From positions 23,737 through 87,736 of the forward strand of contig JAUGWO010000119.1 of the NCBI GenBank assembly GCA_049724395.1: DNA of 64,000 bases. The letters are read 5' to 3'. Source of the DNA: Spongospora subterranea f. sp. subterranea. Lineage: Eukaryota > Endomyxa: Phytomyxea > Phytomyxea > Plasmodiophorida. Each line of letters begins with the position of its first letter. The first letter of the stretch is position 1. Shown here piece after piece: positions 1-11,415 of this stretch. A model generated the notes under the pieces. The model saw nothing but the letters and a program-made list of their open reading frames with translations, was not told where the DNA came from and did no database searches. The position numbers and the translations under genes were made by a program.

Positions 1-560
1 TTTCTTCAGGTCTTCAATGACGTCCACTGGTATTCGACGATGTGACTTGTATTGTTTGCAAGCGAAAGCAGCTACTCGATCTTTGAGACCATTCTTGTAG
101 GCGTCTCCAAAGCGAATTGTCAGCCGAAACCATTTGCGAACAAGGGCTAATGGAAATTTATCCAGTATCTGTTGCACCCTTTTCCGTAAGCTGGGAAACG
201 AATAATCGCATGTTCGCGACAAAGCAACTTCCGTCTTCCCCATGCCATCTCTATTGGGTTGAATTCACAGTGGAATTTTGACAGGAATGTACATAGATTT
301 CCACGTCCTACAAAAAGTTGTTCAAGAGCGGATTTTTAGGATAAAAAATCTGCTTCCATCTCCAAAATTTTGCAGTCTTTACAAATACCATGCATTTGCC
401 ATGTTCTGGGAGAAGCCCTCGTTCTTGTACAGCATGCAACGTTCCTTTTGCCTGTCCCGCAAAATGGGGATGGTCGTTCAGGAAGACCATTGATTGTGGA
501 ACAGGAGTTGGGTCAATCTGATTTCGCTAAATGTTCCGATGTGCCTGTGAGAATTTGCTG
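1..560 (-). pseudogene. DDE-superfamily transposase remnant (fungal type), C-terminal part
   Basis: Read on the minus strand, the segment gives pieces of a transposase in more than one frame. The upstream piece contains FLNDHPHFAGQ and ERGLLPEHGKC. The downstream piece contains SKFHCEFNPIEMAWGK, CDYSFPSLRKRV and KYKSHRRIP. The KFHCE-NPIE-W-G signature carries the third acidic residue of the DDE triad in a transposase family abundant in fungal genomes. The frame changes between the pieces, so the copy is inactive. It runs off the window at base 1, so its true 3' end is not visible. Family assignment rests on remembered motifs, not on an alignment. Confidence 0.7.
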
Positions 561-593
561 ATGACATTTCTCAATACCCCTGAGCCATAACGC

Positions 594-1181
594 TTAAGTA
601 TTAGTGTTTGGGATTCTTTTGAACTTGAAAATATCTTGCCGAATAGCTGCAGATATATCGTTATCGTGAGAAGTTGACTGCGACTGATATACCGAAAATG
701 GTACTCCATTGCTTTCGGATTCGCTATAGGTGGAAAAAACAGTGTCATCGAATACATCGACTCCTGTCGCAGATATCTGACTGTTCTGCTCGTTATCATC
801 GAGATTTAGCCGGCGTGCTGGTTTGAAGTACTCGAAAATCGAGTGATTCAAGGAAATATTCTTTTGCAGCTCAGCTTCTGATCTGCGAACTGAACGCTCA
901 GTGTTTCCTGTGTATCTCTTTTTCAAAACAGTTTAACCCAAGGGCCGAGCCACTTCTTCATGCTCATTTCCCTGGTCTGTTTCATCGCTAATTTCGCTCA
1001 AACTGCTTTGGCCGCTACCCTGACTTGCACAGAAATGGAAATCTGAACTGCAAAGATCTTCAACGAGGTCCAGTGATTCATGTTCTGGTTTTTTTGCGAC
1101 AAGCAAGTTTTCTTGTCGTCGTCTTGCAGCCGCTGCAGCAGCAGTACGTTTCCGACTTCGTAAGCGGGGCATCACAAGCAA
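594..1181 (-). pseudogene. Possible N-terminal part of the same transposase
   Basis: Two minus-strand open stretches (1181-933 and 926-594) lie directly upstream of the transposase remnant on the same strand. The first begins with a basic, alanine-rich stretch (MPRLRSRKRTAAAAAARRR) and then becomes acidic. The second contains KNISLNHSIFEYFKP. Neither shows a catalytic motif. Position and orientation suggest they are the N-terminal region of the element with its middle deleted. This is inference from context only. Confidence 0.35.
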
Positions 1182-1233
1182 ACCGTACTCGTTTACATGT
1201 TCTCCGCAGGAATGTTCCTACAGTGCCATCAAC

Positions 1234-2600
1234 ATGCTCATGGAGCGAATCACAACCATGAACCGCGATCAGCTGACTTTAAACAGAAATCAGAATGCTA
1301 TAGCAGGGTCGATCCACCACAAAACTATTCGTGGCAACGCATGTCCCTTCTGGAACGATGAACTGAAAATCGCTTACAAGAGAAAGAACCGCGCCAAAAC
1401 AAAATGGCAACAATCAATGGTAAAACAGCACCGAGCTGACCGTATCGAGGAAAGGAAACGAAAATTGCAGAAACTCGACACACACTTCAAAAACATGTTC
1501 AAGAAACACAAACACAAACACTTACGTAACCTGCTAGTAAGGACAATACGGGAACAGCAACGTGGAAGATGCCCTGGTTCCGCAAACAAACAAAAAGCAT
1601 CGTACCTTCGCAACTCGTACCAACAATGCAGTAATGCAGTCGAAGAAGCAAATCTAGTCGCCGAAAACTTCAGCACCATTTATAACCCACTCGATCTTGA
1701 GCTAACTATCCAATGATGAGCGGAAAAAATACAATGAATTGGTCATAGACCTAAAACGGCGAAGGGCTTGTAGCCATCCACCACCTACCACAAAAAGAGA
1801 GCTATACAGCGCAGCGACAAAGGCAAAAAGTAGAGCAGCTCCTGGAATAGATGGAATCTTTTCAACACTCCGAAAACAAATATGTGCAAATGACAAATTA
1901 GCAGACAGCATCAGACAAGCGATTAACAATGACTTCATTGTGAAAGGGTCATTCCCAGATATTTTGAAGAAGGCAAAAATTATCCAGTAACCGAAATTAA
2001 AACCTGGTGATACCGCCCGATATCTTTACTGACTTCTTTGGCAAAATTAGTTGAGAGTATCATCGAGCATCGACTACGCCAGCAATCAGAAAAGCACATT
2101 CCGAAGAAACAATCGGGCTGCAGACCAGCTCACAGCACCTCACATGCGTTGCTTCGACTTCTACACAATTCAGCCATTGCTGCCGCTTCAAAAAACCGAT
2201 TTGCTGTAGTCCTACACGACTACATGAAAGCTTTTGACAGAGTACAGCGGCCACTCTTGATAGAAAAATTGGATCGAATGGGAATAGAGCCATAACTAAC
2301 ACTGGTAATTGAAGACTGGTTAATGAACCAAATGCACGAGATGCATTATCGAAATGTGCAGTCATCACAATATGAGCAGAATAATGGAATTTCGCAAGGG
2401 TCCAGTATTAGTGTACTACTGTGGATATTGTATATCTATGATGCACCATTGAATATGAACAATAGCAACGTATATGTTGACGACACTACACAATGGGAAC
2501 AGGGCACTTCTAAGAAAGAGGTCGCTGATAAACTACGAGACAGCAGCAGTGAACTATATAACTGGTGCAAGGCCAACAAATTAGACTACAATGGATGAAG
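1234..2600 (+). pseudogene. Non-LTR retrotransposon (LINE) reverse transcriptase remnant
   Basis: Successive plus-strand fragments match the order of a LINE polyprotein. A basic linker with CPFWNDELKIAYKRKNRAK (1234-1716) is followed by a stretch with RAAPGIDGI (about 1830-1850). Next come RT pieces with KKQSGCRPAHST, a degenerate DYMKAFDRV region (about 2218-2240) and GISQGSSISVLLWILYIYD. The catalytic box reads YVDDTTQ near 2471-2491. In-frame stops at about 1714, 1988 and 2293 break the frame, so the copy is dead. The layout resembles Jockey/CR1-type elements. No endonuclease domain was seen. Confidence 0.75.
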
Positions 2601-2699
2601 ACTTTTCTCCTGTTTAATAGGCACGCAGACTCAGACAAATGATGATTGATGCAAATCAAAAAATCCATACTGCGACAACATTGAAATACCAAGGGGCTA

Positions 2700-3570
2700 A
2701 TCTCTTGGCAAATCCAGCTTGCAACAAATCAACAATTCTGATTGTCATGACAGAACCGGCAACCGACATTCGATGACGATGCAAGTTAATGTATTGACGC
2801 AATTTAAATTACCAACGAAGCTGTTTCAACATATCTGTAAGGATTCATTGGAGGCAAACTCAACTACTATCTACCGTGGATAGCGGGAGAAATGACGAGC
2901 ACCACTTTCAGACCAATGGAAATATTAAATTTGAGTTTCAAAAGATGAAATTGGAAGTGTCCCTTTATTCGAAACCAGTTGAGTTCGGAATGTGTTCGGA
3001 CTCCGACTTCACCGCGTAGACATGCGAGAGAAATTGCGATGAGTCATGATTGAACAATGATCCTAAAAACCAATCCAAGACGCCCTTTGTAACAATTAAC
3101 TGGAAATGAGGTATAATAATTGAGACTGGTATTTAACATGGGAAATATCGGGTGGGGGCAATTCCCATTCGGTGTGGTCATTTAGGGAAGGTTATGTTGC
3201 TGAATCCAGCTGGTCTAATAGGTTCCTTCATCCAGGCTACTTGTAGCGGCCAGGCGGAAGACCTGGTAGTACACAGGATTACCCGACCCATAAGAACCCG
3301 CGAACCTTGTATACCATTCCATACCAAGTGGGTTCAATCGACTGGTGAATACAGAAAGAGGATTAATTTTTCCCTATTCAGCAAACTGTGTTTGAGTTTG
3401 AAGGCTCAAAACCAGCAATATTGAGAGAGTATTATAAATAGCTTTTGATTTTTTGGATATTGGCCGGAGTGTACATATGGGAAAAGCAGCTCGTGGTGAT
3501 TCGTTTTTTCAAGGCGCATCTTTCTTGCTAACATACCTTTGGCCTCGGTACTGTACTCCACTTGAAAACC
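2700..3570. other. No recognisable gene
   Basis: Only short stop-bounded frames are present, without recognisable motifs. The stretch lies next to the LINE remnant and may be its decayed 3' part, but nothing in the sequence shows this. Confidence 0.4.
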
Positions 3571-3813
3571 CTATAAAAATTTGTCGAGACTGGTAGAGTT
3601 CCCGCACTGTACTCCGTACCGACCTCAGATCGACCACCACCCGGAGGCGACTTCATGTCGTCCACTTGGGGCAGCAGATTCTCCCGCTATCTACCATACT
3701 ACAACTTCGTATGAATCGTCGCTATTTGCTTTCGTCGTCCAGATTTTGAATGTCAGCAGGCAATTGGCAGTTTTGCCCTGACTTTCCAGCTGTCGGTTCT
3801 CTACCCGTGGCAT

Positions 3814-3999
3814 TTGCAATTGGACAAGGACTTCGAAAAGATGAAGGCCGAAGTCGACGGTAAACTCGCCAATTACCATAACTTGAAGCTACAGAAGTTG
3901 GACTTGTTGCATCAGCTGCTTGAAAAGAAATCTCACCAGACTCCCGCTCATTCTTCCGACTCCTCTGACAACGCATACATATCACGCACGCAACCATAA
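3814..3999 (+). CDS. Charged, coiled-coil-like open frame, possibly one exon
   Basis: The frame reads DKDFEKMKAEVDGKLANYHN and continues with KLQKLDLLHQLLEKK, a heptad-like, lysine/leucine-rich stretch typical of coiled coils. It then turns serine-rich and stops. The first possible ATG in frame is at about 3841. No neighbouring exon was identified and no family is recognised. It could be the last exon of a decayed gene or a chance frame. Confidence 0.25.
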   Translation: MQLDKDFEKMKAEVDGKLANYHNLKLQKLDLLHQLLEKKSHQTPAHSSDSSDNAYISRTQP

Positions 4000-4519
4000 T
4001 TTGTAATATGCATACAACCTTGATATCAGGCTGCATCGTAAAGTTTTCACTGTTTAATTATTGTTTCGTCTATTTATTCTGTACTCTCTCATGCTGGTTA
4101 CCACAATTCCAGCTGGCCAATTTCAAGCTGGATGGTTTGACCACACCCGGTCGTAACTCACAATATTCTCAGCAAGACAGACGATCAGCGCAGCAGAGAA
4201 TGCTGCAACGCCCATGTTGGCGCTGTGCTCCAGGATATAGAAGCCGATTATGCCACTCGGTATCATTACGTCGTGTATTTAGATATTCAGATCTTACAGT
4301 TGTTAAGAAACAAAGTGAAAAAGCGTATACACAATCATTGTATTGCGTTCAAATATCTTTGAAAAACGCGCTCGATCGCTGACGCTGGATCACATCCTCG
4401 ACAGCGTTTAGAGCAAACGTGGCCAGGAAGCCGATCCATCCTGCTGCCAAAATGAATGATATGACGACCACTTTGCGATCAAAATGTTGTCGATTTGGCA
4501 TCAAAGCCTGGGTATCTGA

Positions 4520-4808
4520 AAATGATGGTAGCCAATTGGGTCACATGGTGCTTGCTGGTCTGGGAGTTTTACCTGCCGGCAGAACTGCAGTATTGAAGGC
4601 CCGGTTCTGCACATTAACTCGGGTCACTACCCATTGTGCGGGTTCTGTCAGACACAAGTTTACATCAAAGGAGATGGTTCACAGAGCTAGGTTACTGACC
4701 AGGCTGATCTTCGTCATCCGGTAATCCTGCGACCGATCAGCCAACAGCCATAACAAATTAACCAGGCGATTATCAGGTACGTACCAGCAGGTATCTTGTA
4801 CAGACCAT
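4520..4808 (+). repeat. Left arm of long inverted repeat around a hAT remnant
   Basis: The sequence reappears in reverse complement at about 7795-8080. The best-conserved core is around 4690-4800: it contains a GTTACTGACCAG...CATCCGGTAATCC stretch and a CAGCCATAACAAATTAACC stretch, both found inverted at 7820-7910. The arms have diverged by substitutions and small indels, so they are old. About 3 kb with hAT-type transposase fragments lies between them. Confidence 0.75.
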
Positions 4809-5529
4809 CAAATATATACAATAAAGCAGCTGCGAATGCAAAATAAACAGCTAACGACGTCATCTTCCAACACCGTCAGTAGCAAACTGAAGGACAAGAA
4901 AGAGAAGGGGTTGCGGGGGGTCTGAAAAAACCCGGGATTGTCCGCCGGTCGGGGTGAATATCTGTGAGTCCGCCCTAATCGAGTTGACCCAACTTGACTC
5001 AGCAGAGTGCCGTAAATGCTGATTGCTGAAGTTTTCGAGAACGGCGATCTTGGCTCGGTTGTTTCTGAATTATCATGTCCACACCTCGTCGCGATCAACG
5101 GTCTTTGTTTAAAGCTTCTCCAGGCATTTTATTCCATTTCCTTTTGCAGCAAGGCAACTATGCCTCATCATATCTCAGGAAGGGCTACAGCACGCAGATT
5201 GGGGTGACCGATTCGTCGTTCGCCGCTTGCTGCCCGCGAGAACACCATCTCACTGGGCACTGGCCTCGATGTGACCCCCATGTAGTCCCTGGCCATCGGC
5301 ACTAACCTGGGATACAGCTGCTTGTTCACACCAAACCACATGCAAGCGTTCGTGATTATGGTTCCACTGATACTATTTGATGCGAAAACCAACGCTTGAG
5401 CTCGATCTCAAACTACTCAAGGTCTTTGATATGGTAGAACTGGTAGTTTTCTCATGACGTTGTGGAACTCGTTTCGCGACGTTGCCAAATGTGACAGTTT
5501 GTTGCTGCACGATGCCGATTCCAATTCAT

Positions 5530-6900
5530 TCAGGCCGCTCTCCTCATTGAGCCTTGAATCGTAGTAATCGTCGAATTCCGGATCGAGCTCGATCTCAATT
5601 TCGCCTGATCGAGGCCCAATGCCGGAAGGAACGATTTGACTCGCGGATCGAGGGCTGTCGAGATTCTCATCATCTTGTTGCGAACAATTGGCCCGAACTG
5701 CCCTAACTTCTTGACCACACTCTTTGCAAACTTGATTGTATGCGAGGCACGAAAACCAGTGTTTGAAGCAATAGCTGCCTTGGCATGCTGGAACACCGAT
5801 TAGAAAACGGAAATTTTCATGCCCAATACTGTCCAGAAACTGTAGAAGACCTTGACTCGTCTGGAGTACTTTTTGTCGGTTGGGGAAATGGCAAAGTTCG
5901 GAAAACCGTCGTGTCGATCGTGGATTCGGCGCTGCAGGTTTTCAAAAGGATTCTTATTTTATTGTTACCGCTGATCATCTCCAATGTGCTGTTCCAACGC
6001 GTTTCGCCATCCAGTGACGGGAACCTTGCAGGTCTGCTGCAGGGCCGTCCAGCAGCCTAGGGAATAGGGAATCGTTGATCTTCTTGAGAAGGTCTCGGAA
6101 TGTTCCAATTGCGACATCCATGTTTTTACACTCAGACAGTTCTTGCTTCACCGCTAATTGTATGTTTGCGCCAAACAGGGCAAGAAAAAGTTCAGGAATT
6201 TCTATCAATTTCACTGCATTTATGTCGTGTTCATAACCGGCTTCGGTGATCGCTTGTGCGAAGTCTTCCGCTATCGCATTAGGCAGGAGTCTTTCCAGGT
6301 AACCGGTCATTGCTGTGTTATTCGATGCGTTGTTGACAGTAATAGCCCATAAACTGGAGAGCAGGGATGGGTTCATGTCCTGCACCGCTTTTCAGCCAAT
6401 GTTCATCCAGTTGTTCTCCGGTGTGACAACTCAAACAAATGCAAGAATGCAATGCCGCATGTCCCAATCGTTGGTTATAAAGTGAACCACAATATACCTC
6501 TCTTGTCCACATGCCCGTCGCTATCCCAACTCGCCACCTGCCCAGCTCCGCCTTTAAACGCATTCTTGTCTTGGACTACTCGGCTGACGATTCGTCTTTG
6601 ATCGTATTCCGACTAGATACGGAAAACTTTTGCCAAAGAGCGCCGCATTACTCCCGAAAATCGTCCTTCTCAACAAATTTAAAGGACTCTGTGTGATTCA
6701 GCAAGCGATTTATTGTCAATGGGCAACGCAGCGAAGAATTTGATGAAGAATTGATGAAAACAGCACATTTATTGTTTGCAAATTGGATGTATTCCTCCCG
6801 AGCTCCCTTCTGGGTGCAATATGGAGTGCAAAAACCCTCCATCAGCCTGCTGCATTCCGCTACAGCACTGCACCACGACACGTGCCCTGGAAACCGGAGT
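5530..6900 (-). pseudogene. hAT-superfamily transposase remnant
   Basis: Minus-strand fragments in shifting frames fit the catalytic core and C-terminal region of hAT transposases. In order they are EQLDEHWLKSG (about 6390), LLSSLWAITVNNASNNTAM (about 6330-6370, the family's T-D/N-NASNN block), and RISTALDPRVKSF (about 5640, the LDPR-K-F block). No BED zinc finger was found upstream. Frame changes and stops show the copy is inactive. It lies between the inverted repeats at 4520-4808 and 7795-8080, which may be its ends or those of a composite element; hAT termini are normally far shorter. Confidence 0.6.
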
Positions 6901-7195
6901 ATGCTAGAGATTTTAAATGAAGACTTTTGGGGACAGTTTTGAAAGTTGTAGGTTCCTGCCTAAAAAACAATATATGTGCTGCCTCAAAATTCTACGCTGC
7001 GTTGACCATCGACAATAAATCGCTTGCTAAACCACTCGTAGTCCTTCAAAGCTGTTGAGAACGACGATTGTTTTCGGGTACAATTTAACTGTCAACTTCC
7101 GATCAGGCGGTGAGCCCTCTAATGTGAATCGCTCCACTAGAGAGAAACCCGAGTTCGACTCACTGAAATTCCGCACCAACTTGAGTCCAACTCGT

Positions 7196-7280
7196 CAAGG
7201 ATATTGCCAATTCCCCAACTCTGTAAGGATATTGCCAATTCCCCCAACTCTGTAAGGATATTGCCAATTCCCCCAAATAG
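7196..7280. repeat. Short tandem repeat, three units of 28-29 bases
   Basis: A unit beginning AAGGATATTGCCAATTCCCC and ending AACTCTGT occurs three times in a row, the last truncated. Units differ mainly in the length of the C run. Confidence 0.85.
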
Positions 7281-7794
7281 TCATGTTGAAAACAAATTTC
7301 AGTTAGACATTCGCTGTGATGGTTTGACGACTTTGCGCGAAGATTTCGTGGACCCTGTGAGGTGGGTCGTCGCAGACATTAAACCTTAACTCGGAAAACA
7401 GATGCGCCTTATTAACACAGGCGGCAATGGACACGGGAAGGTCTTGGTCTGAGATTGATGGAAGTTCTGATTCATTTCTGTCCAAGTCGAAGCAACTATG
7501 GTGTTTGCAAGCGAAACTTCCATTTCATCTCTGATTGGAACCGCAGAAACGACTTTTCTTTTTAATGGGCATTTATACGGTCAACGTCGGTCTTTATAAC
7601 GATCTCATTCGGTCAACAGGGCAATAATTGATAGCCTGTCATATTGGTCCAAGATTGGGTGGATTGGTTAGAATTGATAGGTTGAATGTCTCCATGGGTA
7701 ATATTACAGCGACAGAATTGATTGATGCAAAACAGGATCGTTGAAAAGCTTAAATCGATGATATTTGCTTTTAGAGAGGGTCAGATTGAGCTTT

Positions 7795-8080
7795 GTACAG
7801 GGTACCTGATGGTACGTACCTGATAATCGCCTGGTTGATTTGTTATGGCTGTTGGCTGATCATCGCAGGATTACCGGATGACGAATATCAGCTTGGTCAG
7901 TAACCTAGCTCTGTGAAACATATAACATCTTCTCTAATAATGAACTTGCGGCTGACAGAGCTCGCACAATGGGGAGGTGAATCAAGCTAAGGTGCAGAAT
8001 CAGACCTTTATTGCCTCACAGGAAAAACTCCCAGATCAGCAAGTACCACGTGACCGGAATTGGCGACCATCACAACTTTC
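7795..8080 (-). repeat. Right arm of long inverted repeat around a hAT remnant
   Basis: Reverse-complement partner of 4520-4808. Together the arms enclose the hAT fragments. Confidence 0.75.
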
Positions 8081-8143
8081 AGAAGCGACCGTGTCGAGTG
8101 TGATTGACAATGGGTCCAGCGAACTCATGGTTTTGGCGTTGGT

Positions 8144-8383
8144 TCATTTCAATTTCAGAAAGGGGTCTTCTTCAGTTTCAGTAACTTTGATGAAAGTCAG
8201 ATCAAGGCCCTGGATTTCTTCCTCCTGCTGCGCCCTAATCAGTTTTCGGCTCGTCACAAAGATATGGGTCAAAAGAGCAAAAACAACCGAGACCACACTC
8301 CGGTACCATTTTGGTAGAAACAACTTGATTGCGGGTTCTCGTAATTGAGGAGTTGACGAGGCTGCTGCGATTCGCTGGACCAT
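8144..8383 (-). CDS. Possible small single-pass membrane protein
   Basis: A 79-residue open frame starting at an ATG (MVQRIAAASS) has one hydrophobic stretch, SVVSVVFALLTHIFV at about residues 30-45. It is flanked by basic residues (WYR before, SRKLIR after) and followed by an acidic tail. The composition suits a small membrane protein, but no family is recognised and no adjoining exon was found. It lies just outside the right inverted-repeat arm, so it could equally be a chance frame in repeat-derived DNA. Confidence 0.25.
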   Translation of the reverse strand: MVQRIAAASSTPQLREPAIKLFLPKWYRSVVSVVFALLTHIFVTSRKLIRAQQEEEIQGLDLTFIKVTETEEDPFLKLK

Positions 8384-8389
8384 GGTCAC

Positions 8390-11300
8390 TCACACACGAC
8401 CCAATCGCTGGATTCCATCAGGATCAAGGTCTCTGAGTTCACGAAATACTTGAAAACTGGGAAGAAGCTCTGCAATTGCAAATCAAACAAGAAATTGGCA
8501 TCTCACAGCATTTTGCTCGCTGGTATTTGCACGAGACGAAAATAGAGGACTTTGGCTTTGGAGTTGGAGAATACTTTCTCGATGATCGTGCCAACTATCC
8601 CAAAAGAAACCATTTTGTGCGTCTGGTTTTTTGAATTGTGACGTTCGCAGTGTTAACGAACGGTATCTTATCGAGGAAGATTACGTTCTTGCGGTTGTCA
8701 CTGAGGTTTTTAGGACTCAGCAGGAAATGGTTCAGAGCGAGCTTTGGTATTGAGTCTATGTACGATGACGGATGGACTCGTCCATATTCCTCTCTACTTG
8801 CCTCATTAGTCCGAAACCCGAGAACTGTTGTCGACTTCTTTGACTCTCTGTCTATTTATCGGAAATTTGTTTTTCGTTGACAATCCCCATGCCGATACAT
8901 GTAAGCCGCGAGTGATCCCCAAAATGCAGTGAACACTAAGGAAATCGAACTCGCGACCTTGATAACCATCATACTGTTAGGAACTTGGTGCAACGGATTC
9001 CAGACGGCACAAGCGTCCCGGCCGGTATCGTCGATTCGTCATCAGTGTTTCTCATAATACAAAACAACTCACAAATCAAACGGTACTCTTGAGATCGGCG
9101 GCAGAAGGTTGTGATGAGGAAACGGATGATGTGGCAACACCAGACACGATGGCCATTGCCAGCAACAGGCGAATTTGAGTGGCGATCCGGATTTCGAAAC
9201 TCAGACGGGAATTGAGCTGGAAACACACAAACAAGCGACGCGACAGCGGGATATGGTTTGTAGCTTCATATCAGCCCTATAGCTTGGACAAACTTCCCTT
9301 CAGTCAGTGGTCGCGTACAGAGTCTGTGCATAGGTACTTGTCAGAGGCCTGGCTACGAAGCCTTCTCTCGTATTGACGTTCCTGATATCCAACCAAGAAT
9401 GTACATGTATCTTCAAAACAAGGGTCACTAACACAATAACCAAGCACAGTGGGGATCATTGTCGCTTTGTCCATGACATGATCAAAACCAAAGATTGTGT
9501 CAACAACTGTAGTGTCCGACGTCAAACCCTGTAGCCTTTATCGTTTCTGACCGGCCTCCTGCAAAGCGGTATCACGTTACGACAACCTCAACGTTGTTAC
9601 TATGTTACTGCTTCGCGCTGGGATTAGACTGTAACCTTCACATGTGCCCCACGTGCGATATGATGTAACATTGATTTATTGCGATGGTATGATATGTTAC
9701 CATCACTGGGTATATCGAACCACGATATCATCGTAAAATTCATTATGATTTTGAATCAATTGTTAAAGCTTGCACAGTCGAACTCGCCGTTGGTAGCGGC
9801 TCTTCGACCATTAGGCGGATCAACCGATCAAGAATCAACATCTATATCCTATTGTCTAGTACTCCTAGTATTGCTGATCCGCGTCTGATGTGCTCAAGTA
9901 TTGTTCCTGTCCGTTTCTCCCAAATCCTGATCAGAGTTCCTAACAGTTCACATGGTCAATATCAATCCAATCGCCGCCAAACATACTAAAACCGCTTTAA
10001 CAGCCCAAAACCACCAAAGGTCAATAGAGAGTTCCGTCTACATTCAAGGCAACAGCCCCCAGCTGATTCGTGGGCCCCGGTTACCGTTGTGGGGCAACCA
10101 AATAGTAGATTACAGTGCTCGACACGAACATGACCTGGCTGTAATCCCGGACGAGTGACCTGGAAGAAATTTTGGTCCGGATTTGGGACACAAGAACAGG
10201 AACATTGCATGAACAGGTCAGACGCGGGTCATAACAAGCCTCAGTCACGTATATGGTCATTAATGCCAAATCGATATTTCTGGTCGTGCCTGATAAAGGT
10301 ATTGTTCGTCCATTTTCCATTCCTCCTCCCTGTATTCCCATCGTTCACCACCGCGATCAGCAAACAATTCCATATTGTACCACTTCTTTTCATCGTCATG
10401 GTCTCGGTCTCGCTTCCGTAATACACCAGGATCACCTACAATCGCCGCCTTTGATTCCGATCCCCACACGATCATCGTGGTGAGTATGATGGAAATAGCT
10501 TATAGAGCGCAATTTAACAGCTAACAATCAAGAAACTGTCAACAGAAAGCGTATGTTTTTTCATAGGACCTGGCACAACTCCAGATTCCAATATCAATGA
10601 ACAAAGGTATTTGACACTCACTGGTTTCTTGTTCCAGTTACCTGTCCAAATGGTTCTTTAGAGCCGACTTGATTGCAAAAGAATCTAGACGATTAAGGTT
10701 TTCGATACTATAGTGACCCTTCCACCATGATCGAGCGCCGTATTAATTTGGACAATTATCAAGGAGACACGAAACTAATTAAATGCATTTGGCAGCCCCT
10801 TCTGTGGATTATACAGAGCCGCTGACCGATCTGGCATCCCTGCAACAGTTTTATCATCTTCTGCATTTTGACCCTAGACACTGAAATCACGCTGTCGGTC
10901 GCCGTTCTGAATTATACTTGAGTGAGAGCAAAAACTTTTCGGGTGGAAGTCGTGAAGAGTCATATGGAGAGTCATTGTCCGCGCCGTGCAATCAAGGATC
11001 ACTTTTCGGGCACATATTTTTCTAATAAGCAATATCACAACGAAATTGCCGTACCAAAAATGCTGAAAACGTTTGACGAAGAATCCGTCTATGATCAAGC
11101 TACATAATTGATAATCAACGATATGGCAAACAGGAGCACATCTCTCAAGGTTTATAAACAACGCACGCTTTATTAACACTAAGGGAATGAGCATTAACTA
11201 AACAGGCACATGATAAGTGAATTTCGATTTATAAAAGCAGGGCGATGACGCAAGAACAAAGCGTTGGGGTTTGGGGTCAATCTGTGACACCCTGAGCAAA

Positions 11301-11415
11301 AATTGCGGGGACCGGTGTCCGTCACGGAGTCCGTGGAAGCTGAATGGCGCTACAGCCTAGAAGTCAGTGTCCATTATCGAGAGGCGATCGTGTGTGTGAT
11401 CTCGAATACGCCATC
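8390..11415. other. Gene-poor stretch upstream of NOP58
   Basis: No family is recognisable on either strand. Two stretches have protein-like composition but no supporting exon: plus-strand 8440-8640 (contains HFARWYLHETKIEDFG) and the region around 9950-10480. The last ~300 bases contain the NOP58 upstream region. Confidence 0.4.
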
